This document shows, piece after piece, positions 34,476 to 43,153 of a stretch of DNA of 64,000 bases (its first letter is position 1; each line of letters opens with the position of its first letter). The notes below the pieces were generated by a model. That model was given only the letters and a program-made list of their open reading frames with translations. It had not been told where the DNA came from and made no database searches. The position numbers and the translations under genes are program-made. Origin of the DNA: Myxococcota bacterium (lineage in GTDB: Bacteria; Myxococcota_A; UBA9160; SMWR01); the NCBI GenBank assembly GCA_022447545.1, contig JAKVBI010000013.1:62001-126000 (forward strand), read 5' to 3'.

Positions 34476-36965
34476 CTAGCTTAGGATCCCACCCGCCGCC
34501 ATTTCGGCGATCTCTTCTTCGCGATAGCCCAAGATGTCCTTCATCACCTGGTAGGTGTGTTCGCCGATGGTGGGGCCCGCTCGGGTGGGCCGCGCGGGTG
34601 TGTCGGAGAAGAGGGTGACGGCCCCGTCGAAGAGCATGCGCCCAATTTCCTGGTGCTCGAGTTCGACGAAGAATTCGCGATGGGCGAGCTGAGGATCCGC
34701 GTGAAAATCGGTGGCGCGAAGTGAAACATATGCGGGCACGCCGGCCTCACGCAGCCGTTGTGCGACTTCGAAGCTGTCTTGGGTTCGGCACCAGGCACCG
34801 AGAAACTGGTCCAGTTCTTCACGTCGAGTCAGTCGTACGCTCAATTCATCGAGTATCGGATCCGCCAGATCCCTCAGAGTGGGTACGATTTTGCACAGGG
34901 CACGCCACTGTTCGGAGGTTCGTGTTTCGATGGCCACGTAGCGCTCGGTTTCCGAGGTCGCATACACGCCGTGGGGACATCCGCGATTCGAAGCCATTCC
35001 GGCGCGCTCCAGGATGGTTCCATGGCTCTGATGGTCGAGCATCAGGGGCCCGAGGAAATGGATGGAAGATTCGATCTGGGAGAGATCGATGCACTGACCT
35101 CGACCTGTGTGGTCGCGGTGGTACAGCGCTGCAGCCAGAGCAGCCAGGGCGTAACGCGGAGAAATGAAATCCGTATAGGCGCCCCAGGGGGCTTGGGGCT
35201 TGCGGTCGGGCCAGCCCGTGACGGCTACGAAGCCTCCGAGTGCCGCGCCGTGAAGGCCGAAGCCCGTGTGCGCACGTTCGGGCCCTGTCTGCCCGCGCAT
35301 GCAGGTGTACAGCATGACGAGTTCCGGATTTCGGCGGCTCAGGGTCTCGTAGTCAATCCCGATGCGCTCCGCGGTTCCTGGCGTGAAGTTCTGAATGACG
35401 ACGTCTGCCCAATCCACCATTCGGTACGCGACTTCGAGGCCGGCTTCGCTCTGGAGATCGAGGGCAACCCCGAGCTTCGATTGGTTCATGTTCGCGGCCG
35501 TGTGGCCGGTTCGAATTCCAGGGTCTCCCTTCCAAGGAGGTAGAAAGCGCAGCGTGTCGACGCGTTTCTCGGTCTCGACCCGCAACACGGTGGCGCCCAG
35601 GTTGGCGAGATCCTTGGTGATCAGTGGTCCCGCTGCGACCCAGGAGAAGTCAGCCACCTTGAGGCCTTCGAAGAGCATTTTGCGCGGGGCCAGGTTCGAA
35701 GCCGTTGGCGCAGATGGGCGTCGTTTGCTCGAACTGAGGAGGGCCTGGTCGCGGGCCAGGGTCGGGGCGCTCGACCGGTAGCGAATGGGGGTCTCGGAAA
35801 GATGCGCGAAGGGTCCCGGCAGCTTCAGGTCATCGACCTCGGTCCAATAGTTGCGGAAAGACAGCTGGGGATCGCTCAGGAGGTCCTGGGCGTTGTTGAC
35901 CGGCGCAATCAGCCACTTCTGGGCGACAGCCTGCTCGTGGATTTCGGCCTTGGTCATGCTGCGCAGGTGGGCGAGAAATTGCTCGATCCCTCGATTGGCG
36001 TCTTCGACGCTCAAACTTCCCGCTTGTACCTGCTCGACCCAGGTCAACCAGTCGATCTCCATCAGGTCGGAATCCAGTCCACCTTGTTCGCCGATCCAGT
36101 TCATGACGGCGTTGAATCCGTGAGCGCCCTGGGCACCGAGCACGAGGGTCATGACCACATGGCCGTCTCGGCAGGGCTCGACGACGGGCAGGCTGATTCC
36201 GGGCATCAGGCTCTGAGCGGTGGCGCGGCTCGCGCGATCTTCACCGAACCCCGGAGGGTTCTCGTCGAAGGCCGCGTAGTCGGTGACGTACATCAGGGTC
36301 CAGAGCACCGCTGCTTGTATGGATGTGTCCAGGTGTTGGCCATCCCCTGAGCGGTTGCGCGCATACAGGGCCATCAGAGCATCTGCGGCTGCTTGCACGG
36401 CGCCATGGTGGACGGTTTCGGGAAAACCCACGGGAATGGGCGGGCGGTCCCCGTCGCCCTGCATGTTGAGCAATCCTCCGGCTGCCGCCAGGGTGAGGTC
36501 CGTGGCCGGGTGGCTGGCGTGGGGACCGGTTTGTCCGAAGGGGGAGATGGATACGTAGATGAGTTCCGGATTGACAGTGCGCAGGTGGTCGGGGCCGAGC
36601 CCGAGTTTGGCCATGGCACCCGGCGTAAAGGACTCCAGCAGGATATCGGCACTGCGCATGAACTCGACGAAGCGCTCGCGCTCCGCCCGCCTCTCGAGAT
36701 CGAGCACGACACTGTGCTTGCCCATCCCCCAGGCCCGCCAGTAGAGGGAGCCTTCGGGGTCCCCCTCCCCTTCTGGGCCGAACGGAGCCGTGAAGCGCGA
36801 CTCACATCCACCCGGCGGCTCGATCTTGATCACCTCGGCACCCAGGTCAGCGAAAACGCGGCCTGCCGCCTCTCCCATGGCAGTGGTGAGGTCGAGGACC
36901 CGGACTCCGGCCAGGGCCTCGGGTGCCTCGGCACTGGGGAATGGATTCGCGGAGGTGTCGCTCAT
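34476..36965 (-). CDS. Double-length CaiB/BaiF family CoA transferase
   Basis: This 829-residue protein is two CaiB/BaiF (class III) CoA-transferase halves joined by a linker at about 400-430. Each half begins with a Rossmann-like VRVLDLTTAMGEAAGRVFADLGAEVIKIEP (first) or LKVADFSWVAAGPLITKDLANLGATVLRVE (second). Both have GQTGP. The first half carries the catalytic aspartate in ATDLTLAAAGG (Asp156); the second has GFGLHGAALGG, with Gly570 at that place. One functional active site plus one structural half is likely. CoA is moved between acids. Upstream is an EthD-like gene, downstream a hydratase. Confidence 0.92.
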   Translation of the reverse strand: MSDTSANPFPSAEAPEALAGVRVLDLTTAMGEAAGRVFADLGAEVIKIEPPGGCESRFTAPFGPEGEGDPEGSLYWRAWGMGKHSVVLDLERRAERERFVEFMRSADILLESFTPGAMAKLGLGPDHLRTVNPELIYVSISPFGQTGPHASHPATDLTLAAAGGLLNMQGDGDRPPIPVGFPETVHHGAVQAAADALMALYARNRSGDGQHLDTSIQAAVLWTLMYVTDYAAFDENPPGFGEDRASRATAQSLMPGISLPVVEPCRDGHVVMTLVLGAQGAHGFNAVMNWIGEQGGLDSDLMEIDWLTWVEQVQAGSLSVEDANRGIEQFLAHLRSMTKAEIHEQAVAQKWLIAPVNNAQDLLSDPQLSFRNYWTEVDDLKLPGPFAHLSETPIRYRSSAPTLARDQALLSSSKRRPSAPTASNLAPRKMLFEGLKVADFSWVAAGPLITKDLANLGATVLRVETEKRVDTLRFLPPWKGDPGIRTGHTAANMNQSKLGVALDLQSEAGLEVAYRMVDWADVVIQNFTPGTAERIGIDYETLSRRNPELVMLYTCMRGQTGPERAHTGFGLHGAALGGFVAVTGWPDRKPQAPWGAYTDFISPRYALAALAAALYHRDHTGRGQCIDLSQIESSIHFLGPLMLDHQSHGTILERAGMASNRGCPHGVYATSETERYVAIETRTSEQWRALCKIVPTLRDLADPILDELSVRLTRREELDQFLGAWCRTQDSFEVAQRLREAGVPAYVSLRATDFHADPQLAHREFFVELEHQEIGRMLFDGAVTLFSDTPARPTRAGPTIGEHTYQVMKDILGYREEEIAEMAAGGILS

Positions 36966-37096
36966 GAGGGGTTCTCTCCAGGCTGGGGTGCCGGCTTGGT
37001 GACTCCTGATCCTAGAGCAATCCGATGCCCGGGTGGCCTTCTGCTTCGGCAGTCAGGCTCTGGAAGCGAAGGCAGGACGCATCGGCCCGAGGAGTG

Positions 37097-37735
37097 TCAT
37101 CCCTTGGTGGGACTCTTCCGTTCGCGCACGAGCAGGGACCAGGTGCGGGTGAAATCGAGGAAACGCCCGGTCTGTTTCGCCTCTCTCTCGGCGACGCCCG
37201 GTCCGGACCAGTAGCGGTTTTGATAGTCGTCCAGGCTGGCGAACCAGAGTTCGGACACGCCATCGATTTCCGGGGCCCCGGGGGCCGCCTCTTCCGCGAC
37301 ATTCTGCACGTACTTGGCGATCCCCGGTTGATCAGCACGCAGGGTTTCGGTGTGGTGGTGGTAGCGCTCCCGAAATTCCTGGCGGGAGAGCCCAGGCGGT
37401 CGATAGAGGAAGAACAGCTGTTTGACTCCCGGTCGCCAGCCGTCTTCGCCGAATGGGGGCAGCTCGTCGAAGACGGGGCGTTCGCTGAGCCGGTAGCCGA
37501 ATTCCCGTGGGTTATCGAACTGCGGCCTGTCATTCCACCATTCCCAGGAGAGGAGCGCGTAGCGGACGGGTCGCCGGGCGGGAGGACCGTGGAGTTCGAG
37601 CAACTTCTGGGTCGGATCCACGACGTCGATGACACGCCGCTCGGTTTCCGGGACCTCGGCCGCCGCGAGGGCGGCATCGGGATCGTGGGGGTCGCGGGTG
37701 TTTTGGAAGCAGCGCAGCCATTTGCTGGTGGACAT
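37097..37735 (-). CDS. EthD-domain protein
   Basis: This 212-residue protein has a C-terminal dimeric alpha/beta barrel domain of EthD type: LFFLYRPPGLSRQEFRERYHHHTETLR, then KYVQNV and a VSELWF strand. The family includes EthD, needed for ethyl tert-butyl ether breakdown next to a P450, but its catalytic role is unclear. It starts MSTSKWLRCF with weak AAGGG upstream. It is divergent from the aldo/keto reductase, with a large inverted-repeat element between them. Residues 1-90 resemble no family I recognise. Confidence 0.8.
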   Translation of the reverse strand: MSTSKWLRCFQNTRDPHDPDAALAAAEVPETERRVIDVVDPTQKLLELHGPPARRPVRYALLSWEWWNDRPQFDNPREFGYRLSERPVFDELPPFGEDGWRPGVKQLFFLYRPPGLSRQEFRERYHHHTETLRADQPGIAKYVQNVAEEAAPGAPEIDGVSELWFASLDDYQNRYWSGPGVAEREAKQTGRFLDFTRTWSLLVRERKSPTKG

Positions 37736-37780
37736 GGACGCCCTTCGTTCTCGATTGTCTCGTCTGGTCGCCGGGCCGGG

Positions 37781-37853
37781 GGAGCAGAGTACCCCAGTCC
37801 CGAGGCCATCCGGGTGGCCACCTCGTCTCCGCTGGAGTGGGGTACCCTGCTCC
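37781..37853. promoter_or_regulatory. Pair of inverted 20-bp sites in a divergent promoter region
   Basis: The 20 bases at 37781-37800 and the reverse complement of 37834-37853 agree at 18 of 20 positions. Both are centred on GTACCC. The copy at 37834 is itself a near-palindrome (GGAG..GGGTACCC..CTCC). Centres are 53 bp apart, about five helical turns. Between them is a second palindromic segment, GGCCA/TGGCC (37804-37819). The EthD-like gene starts 46 bases to the left and the reductase 33 bases to the right. A twin operator or very stable RNA hairpin is possible. Confidence 0.55.
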
Positions 37854-37886
37854 GCGCTTGGCCCATGCGAGCAGATCGGAGGCTTC

Positions 37887-38816
37887 GTGTCCCTCGCCAC
37901 CAACGTGTTCGGTCCCACGGGTCATCGGACCACCCGTCTGGGTTTCGGTGCCATGGAACTGAGCGGATTCGACGGTCCACTGGCTGATGAACGCGTCGAC
38001 CGCGTCTTGAACGGGGTGCTCGACGCGGGGATCAACCTGATCGACACGGCACCGGACTATGCGTCTTCGGAAGAATTGATCGGTGCCCACATCTCCCACC
38101 GCCGCGACGAGTTCTTCCTGGCGAGCAAGTGTGGCTGCCTAGTGGGGCGCACCCCTGAGTTGCGAGATGGGCGGCTCACCCACGATTTCAGCCCCGCCAA
38201 TATCCGGGCCGGGGTCGAGCAAAGCCTGCGCCGCATGAAGACCGACCACCTCGATCTGGTGCAGGTCCATTCGAGTCCCTCCCAGTCCATTCTGGAAGAG
38301 CACGGCACCGTCGAGGCCATGCAGGTGCTGCGGGACGAGGGCAAGGTCCGATTTCTCGGAATGTCGAGTGTTTTGCCAGATCTCTTGGATCACATCGCGA
38401 TGGGAGTCTTCGACGTCTTTCAGATCCCCTACTCGGCGCTTCAGCCCGAGCACGGAGAGGCCATTCGCGTGGCGGCTCGAGCGGGTGCGGGCACGATCGT
38501 GCGCGGCGGTGTGGCCCGGGGCGCACCCGATCTCGACCCGGACCATGGGTCCAGCCACGATTTCTGGAGGGGGTTCGTCCGCGAACGCCGGGGCGTATGG
38601 GAGCGCGCCAATCTGGACGAACTGCTCGACGGGGAAACGCGCACGGGCTTTCTGCTGCGCTTCGTGTTGGGTCATGAAGACCTACAGACCACCATCGTGG
38701 GGACCGCCAATCCCGACCATCTGGCTGCCAACGTGGAGGCGGCCGAGCGGGGTCCGCTGCCGCCGGACCAGCGATCCGAGGTCGAGCGCCGCGTTGCTGA
38801 GGTATTGAGCGGCTGA
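37887..38816 (+). CDS. Aldo/keto reductase
   Basis: This 309-residue AKR barrel has the catalytic tetrad Asp53, Tyr58, Lys81 and His128 (IDTAPDYASSEELIG, FLASKCG, LVQVHSS). It starts TTRLGFGAM as usual and ends in the C-terminal GTANPDHLAANVEAA cofactor segment. It reduces an aldehyde or ketone with NADPH. The GTG at 37887 is chosen for GGAGG four bases upstream; a longer frame is not supported by family length. It is divergent from the EthD-like gene over the paired 20-bp sites. The substrate is unknown. Confidence 0.9.
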   Translation: MSLATNVFGPTGHRTTRLGFGAMELSGFDGPLADERVDRVLNGVLDAGINLIDTAPDYASSEELIGAHISHRRDEFFLASKCGCLVGRTPELRDGRLTHDFSPANIRAGVEQSLRRMKTDHLDLVQVHSSPSQSILEEHGTVEAMQVLRDEGKVRFLGMSSVLPDLLDHIAMGVFDVFQIPYSALQPEHGEAIRVAARAGAGTIVRGGVARGAPDLDPDHGSSHDFWRGFVRERRGVWERANLDELLDGETRTGFLLRFVLGHEDLQTTIVGTANPDHLAANVEAAERGPLPPDQRSEVERRVAEVLSG

Positions 38817-38961
38817 TCTTCGATCCCGGTGGGTTCGGGTTTCCGCGGAGGGCTCTGCCGGCGTAGAATCTCCAAACGGGACGATGACGAGGCCCCGTCC
38901 AGGACCCCTCGCTCCCACCCCTCGAGTTGCCGCCATCTGGAGCCGCAGAACAGGAGAGAAC

Positions 38962-40125
38962 ATGCAGATCCGATTCACGCCCGAACAGGACGCCTGGCGT
39001 CAGGAGGTCCGTGATTTTCTCGACGCCGAACTTCCGCCGGAGATGGGCTTCGACGTCGAGTTTGACGAGGACGAGGCTCTCTGGGAATTTTCGGTGGCTT
39101 TCACCAAGAAAGTAGGGGCCAAGGGCTGGCTCGGGCTCAACTGGCCCACCGAGTACGGAGGCCTGGCGCGCCCTCCCATTGATCGCATGATCATGTCCGA
39201 GGAGTTCGAGTATCGCGAGGCGCCTCTTTGTGGCTCCATCAGCTGGGGGCTCACCGCAGGGAGCCTGCTGGCGGGAGGCACCGAGGAGCAGAAGCGTTAC
39301 TGGCTTCCCCAACTCGGCAGGCTCGACCTCCACGCTGCCGAGGGGCTCTCCGAACCTGGGGCGGGTTCGGATCTCGCTTCGCTCAAGACGACGGCTTATC
39401 AGGACGGAAGCGACTGGGTAGTCAATGGCCAGAAGACCTACACGACCTGGGGGACCCACGCGGATTGTCTATTCACGGCAGCTCGCACCGATCCCAACTC
39501 CAAGCGTCACCACGGCATCACGATGTTTCTCATCCCCTACGACCTGCCTGGAATCTCCATGACTCCGATGATGAATCTCGGAGGTGGCCAGCAGAATCAC
39601 ACCTACCTCGACAACGTTCGCGTTCCCGAGGAGTACATGATCGGTGAGGTGGGTGGGGGTTGGAAGATGATCATGAATGCCTTCTACGGCGGTGGAATCC
39701 ACGCCGGCCACGCCTACTACGAGCGAACCTTTGCTGAAGTCCTGGAGCATTGCCGGCGCGAGAAGCGCCGCGGTCGTCTTTTGATCGAGGATCCTCTGGT
39801 CCGGCAACAACTGGGACAACTCGCATTGATGTTGGAGCAGGCACGCATGCTCACCTACGAGAGTGTGTCCAACTACAACAACCAGATTCCTCCTCAGTTC
39901 GGGGGAGCCCTGGGTGTTGTGGTTTCCAAAGAGATGCGGCCCCGTTTCTTCGAGATGTGTCAGGAGATCGTGGGGCCTCTGAGTCAGCTAAAACCCAACC
40001 GCTTCGCCCCCATGGGTGGCCAGGCTGAAGCCTGGTATCGCCAGTCCTATGCGAACCATGCAGGTGGGACCTCCCAGGTCAAGAGGATGGTGTTGGCCAC
40101 ACGTGGCCTGGGCCTGCCGAGGTAA
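38962..40125 (+). CDS. Acyl-CoA dehydrogenase, large-type subunit
   Basis: This 387-residue flavoprotein has the N-terminal FTPEQDAWRQEVRDFLDAELP, LSEPGAGSDLASLKT (FAD/substrate loop), and C-terminal GGTSQVKRMVLATRGLGLPR. The residue before GT, where many family members have the catalytic Glu, is Gly, so the base must lie elsewhere or in the partner. The next gene, 2 bases after the stop, is a second, shorter acyl-CoA dehydrogenase, as in heterotetrameric ChsE-type enzymes of steroid side-chain oxidation. CAGGAGAGAAC precedes the ATG. A weak TAGAAT promoter lies at 38864-38869. Confidence 0.93.
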   Translation: MQIRFTPEQDAWRQEVRDFLDAELPPEMGFDVEFDEDEALWEFSVAFTKKVGAKGWLGLNWPTEYGGLARPPIDRMIMSEEFEYREAPLCGSISWGLTAGSLLAGGTEEQKRYWLPQLGRLDLHAAEGLSEPGAGSDLASLKTTAYQDGSDWVVNGQKTYTTWGTHADCLFTAARTDPNSKRHHGITMFLIPYDLPGISMTPMMNLGGGQQNHTYLDNVRVPEEYMIGEVGGGWKMIMNAFYGGGIHAGHAYYERTFAEVLEHCRREKRRGRLLIEDPLVRQQLGQLALMLEQARMLTYESVSNYNNQIPPQFGGALGVVVSKEMRPRFFEMCQEIVGPLSQLKPNRFAPMGGQAEAWYRQSYANHAGGTSQVKRMVLATRGLGLPR

Positions 40126-40127
40126 TC

Positions 40128-41249
40128 ATGATTGATCTTGAATTCAGCGAACAGGAAGTCCTTCTTCAGCGTACGGCGGTCGAGTTCTTCATCAGTGAGT
40201 GCCCGCTGGCAAAGGTAAGGGAACTCGAAGACAGCGAACTCGGCTACGCGCCCCAACTGTGGAAGAAGATGGCGGATCTCGACTGGGTGGGTCTCAGTCT
40301 GCCTGAGGAGGATGGAGGTGCAGAAGGAAGCCTGCTCGATCTCTACGTCCTCTACCTCGAATTGGGGCGTGCTCTGGTCCCCACTCCACACCTCACCTCT
40401 TCGGTGATTGCTGGGGAGACTCTGGCCCGCGTTGGTTCTCCCGAGCAACGAAAGCTGGTTTCACAGATCGCCACGGGCGACCTCATCGTGGCCACCGCGT
40501 TGATGGAATCCGATGGGGATTACGGACCCGAGGCTGTGCAACTCAGCGCGACTCCGGGCGACGCTGGAGGCTACCGGCTCGAGGGAACGAAACTCCTCGT
40601 TCCGTGGGCACACGTGGCGGGCCGTCTGCTCGTGGCAACGCGCACGGGGCCCGGACCCGATGGAACCACACTTTTGCTGGTCGATCCGAGCGCTTCGGGG
40701 ATCTCCTTGGAGCGTCTCGACAACACCGCCGGGTATCCCTTGTTCGCGGTGGTCTTCGACGGTGCCGAAGTCGCCGCGGACGCCGTAGTTGGCGAGGTGA
40801 ATCGGGGCTGGGAAACCCTGACGCCGGCCTTGGACCGGGCGACAGTGCTCCAGTGCGCCGAGATCGTCGGCGCTGGGGAGGCGGTGCTTGAGATGTCACT
40901 CGACTACGCGAAGGAGCGTGAACAATTCGGCCAAGCCATCGGAAAATTCCAGGCCGTTCAGTATCTGTGTTCCGATATTGCGATCGACCTCCACCTGACC
41001 TCTTTGCTGGCTCGTCAGGCGGCTTGGCGAGTGGATTCGGCCCTTCCCTACCAACGAGAGTTGGCTCTCGCCAAAGCTCAGGCTGCCGAAGCTTCCCAAC
41101 TCATGGTGCGTCAGGCCCACGAGGTCTACGCCGGTCACGGTTTCATGCTTGAAACCGACCTTCAACTCTACACGCGCCGGGCGAAGCATTGGCAGTTCAA
41201 TCTGGGTGAAGCGAGCCATCATTTCGAAGCTGCGGTGGACGCCCTCTAG
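40128..41249 (+). CDS. Acyl-CoA dehydrogenase, small-type subunit
   Basis: This 373-residue protein begins MIDLEFSEQEVLLQRTAVEF and has the middle-domain LMESDGDYGPE, REQFGQAIGKFQAVQ and the C-terminal EVYAGHGFMLETDLQLYTRRAKHW. It resembles the small partner of heterotetrameric acyl-CoA dehydrogenases, lacking the full GTxE end. The start codon lies 2 bases after the previous stop, so the two are translationally coupled and probably form one enzyme; that is inference. A 7-bp stem-loop lies after its stop, before the LLM gene. Confidence 0.92.
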   Translation: MIDLEFSEQEVLLQRTAVEFFISECPLAKVRELEDSELGYAPQLWKKMADLDWVGLSLPEEDGGAEGSLLDLYVLYLELGRALVPTPHLTSSVIAGETLARVGSPEQRKLVSQIATGDLIVATALMESDGDYGPEAVQLSATPGDAGGYRLEGTKLLVPWAHVAGRLLVATRTGPGPDGTTLLLVDPSASGISLERLDNTAGYPLFAVVFDGAEVAADAVVGEVNRGWETLTPALDRATVLQCAEIVGAGEAVLEMSLDYAKEREQFGQAIGKFQAVQYLCSDIAIDLHLTSLLARQAAWRVDSALPYQRELALAKAQAAEASQLMVRQAHEVYAGHGFMLETDLQLYTRRAKHWQFNLGEASHHFEAAVDAL

Positions 41250-41284
41250 GGGACGCGTCTTTCGTTGAAGTCGCGTGAGTCGGG

Positions 41285-41301
41285 CCGCGCCGTTGGCGCG
41301 G
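41285..41301 (+). repeat. GC-rich hairpin ahead of LLM gene
   Basis: CCGCGCC (41285-41291) and GGCGCGG (41295-41301) form a perfect 7-bp stem with a GTT loop. It lies between the acyl-CoA dehydrogenase stop at 41249 and the ATG at 41315, next to the GGGG that may serve as ribosome-binding site. It could attenuate transcription or mask the site. Confidence 0.35.
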
Positions 41302-41314
41302 GGGACGACAAATC

Positions 41315-42331
41315 ATGAAGATCTACACCACGGCACCTCTCGAGGATCCCCGAGCCGCCAAGGACACCTTCGCCCAGTTGGAGGAGATCGGCTACGACGG
41401 CGCCTTCAGCTTTGAGGCCAAGCATGATCCTTTTCTGCCGCTGGTGCTGGCGGCCGAGAATACGCGCAGCCTCCGGCTCGGAACTGCCATCGCGATTTCC
41501 TTTGCACGCAGTCCCATGAACCTCGCCAATCTGGCGCACGGGCTCCAGAGCATCAGTGGTGGGCGCTTCATCCTCGGGTTGGGATCGCAGGTGCGACCGC
41601 ACATCGAAAAGCGCTTCAGCATGCCCTGGTCGAAGCCCGCGGCGCGGATGCGGGAGCAGGTGTTGGCTGTGAAGGCCATCTTTGCGCGTTGGGAGGGGCT
41701 GGCCGAACTGGATTTTCGCGGCGAGTTTTACCGCCACACCTTGATGATCCCTGCCTTCGACCCAGGGCCCAACGAGTTCGGGCCGCCCCCCGTGTATACG
41801 GGGGGCTTCGGGCCCTTGATGACCGCTGTAGCGGGTGAGGTTGCCGATGGCTTCTTTGCCCACCCATTCAACACCCGGAAATCCATGCTGCATAACATGT
41901 TGCCGGCCCTCGATCGGGGGCTGGAGAAGTCTGGGCGCACGAGAGATGCCCTCGACATCATCTGCGCCACTCTCGTGGTCACCGCAGACGAAGAGGAGGA
42001 TTTCCAGCGCGTGGTCCTGGCTGCTCGCAAGCAACTCGCATTCTATGGCTCGACGCCCGCGTATCGGCCCACCCTCGACTGCCACGGTTGGGGGGATCTC
42101 CACCTCGAACTCAACCGGCTCTCCAAGCTCGGTAAATGGGACGACATGACCCACCTGATCGATGATGAGGTTCTCGAAGCGATCGCCGTGGTGGGGCCAC
42201 GCAGCGAGATTGCTGGAAAACTCCGAGCACGTCTGTCTGGAATTGCTGGTGGTGTCAGCTTGACCCATAACCGGGCCCCCGACCCGTCCCAGTGGGCCGA
42301 TGTGGTGTCGGAACTCAAGAGTGCCCGATAG
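41315..42331 (+). CDS. Luciferase-like (LLM class) F420-dependent oxidoreductase
   Basis: This 338-residue barrel starts MKIYTTAPLEDPRAAKDTFAQLEEIGYDGAF and has AAENTRSLRLGTAIAISFARSPMNLANLAHGLQSISGGRFILGLG. It resembles the TIGR03617 group of F420-dependent LLM enzymes. It is the third of this class in the window. It is co-directional with the acyl-CoA dehydrogenase pair and an SDR, suggesting a role in the same breakdown route. Cofactor and substrate are unknown. Confidence 0.92.
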   Translation: MKIYTTAPLEDPRAAKDTFAQLEEIGYDGAFSFEAKHDPFLPLVLAAENTRSLRLGTAIAISFARSPMNLANLAHGLQSISGGRFILGLGSQVRPHIEKRFSMPWSKPAARMREQVLAVKAIFARWEGLAELDFRGEFYRHTLMIPAFDPGPNEFGPPPVYTGGFGPLMTAVAGEVADGFFAHPFNTRKSMLHNMLPALDRGLEKSGRTRDALDIICATLVVTADEEEDFQRVVLAARKQLAFYGSTPAYRPTLDCHGWGDLHLELNRLSKLGKWDDMTHLIDDEVLEAIAVVGPRSEIAGKLRARLSGIAGGVSLTHNRAPDPSQWADVVSELKSAR

Positions 42332-42369
42332 GCTCGTCCACCCATACCGAATCCAATGAGGAGGAGCGT

Positions 42370-43140
42370 GTGAGTTCCACTGAACTGTTCGATGTCCAGG
42401 GCCGGGTAGCCCTCGTTACTGGGGGGTCCCGAGGGATCGGACGGATGATCGCCCATGGCCTGGTGAAGGAAGGCGCGAAGGTCTACATCACCGCGCGTAC
42501 GGGCTGCGAGGCGACCGCGGAAGAGCTCTCACGAGACGGCGAATGTCACCCGCTTCCGGCGGATCTGGCCGACGAAGCGGGAGTGGATGCCCTGGTGTCG
42601 GGCATGTCTGCTGCAGAGTCCAAGCTTCACATTCTGGTTCACTCTGCCGCCGCGCACCACGTGGCTCCCCTCGAGGAACACTCGGCCGAGGCCTGGGATC
42701 GGTCATGGTCGGTCAACGTCAAAGCGCTCTTCCTGCTCGTTCAGGGATTGTTACCCGCTCTGGAGTCTGCAGGCCGACCCGAGGATCCGGCGCGTGTGGT
42801 GGCTTTGGGTTCCGCGGATGGCTTGCGGGTTCCTCCCATGGACGTCTACGCCTACGGGGCAAGCAAAGCCGGTCTCCATCACCTGGTTACTCACTTGGCG
42901 CGTAAGCTGGCGCGCAGGGCAATCACCGTCAACGCGATTTCTCCCGGGGCTTTTCCCACGGATATGCTGGGTGCTGCCCTCGATCAGTACGGCGAGAAAG
43001 CGGTGACACGTGCAATTCCCATGCGACGCTTCGGCGCCTCCTCGGACATCGAGGCCGCCGTTCTCTACCTCGTTTCGCGCGGTGGAGCCTACGTGACGGG
43101 CGCGGTGCTTCCGGTCGACGGGGGCCTTGCTCTGGTCTGA
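42370..43140 (+). CDS. Short-chain dehydrogenase/reductase
   Basis: This 256-residue classical SDR has GGSRGIG (residues 18-24), ALGSADG (Ser148), Tyr162 and Lys166 in YGASK, and C-terminal VTGAVLPVDGGLALV. GAGGAGGAG lies just before the GTG at 42370. It follows the LLM gene by 38 bases and its 3' end faces the alcohol dehydrogenase 13 bases away. Probable NAD(P)-dependent step in acyl-CoA or alcohol breakdown; the substrate is unknown. Confidence 0.9.
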   Translation: MSSTELFDVQGRVALVTGGSRGIGRMIAHGLVKEGAKVYITARTGCEATAEELSRDGECHPLPADLADEAGVDALVSGMSAAESKLHILVHSAAAHHVAPLEEHSAEAWDRSWSVNVKALFLLVQGLLPALESAGRPEDPARVVALGSADGLRVPPMDVYAYGASKAGLHHLVTHLARKLARRAITVNAISPGAFPTDMLGAALDQYGEKAVTRAIPMRRFGASSDIEAAVLYLVSRGGAYVTGAVLPVDGGLALV

Positions 43141-43153
43141 TTCTCGTGCCCCT

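Noticed and set aside
37527-37886. An open frame running into the aldo/keto reductase from 37629
   Set aside because: The upstream part is antisense to the EthD-like gene and crosses the inverted-repeat element; the ribosome site at 37878 and family length support a start at 37887.
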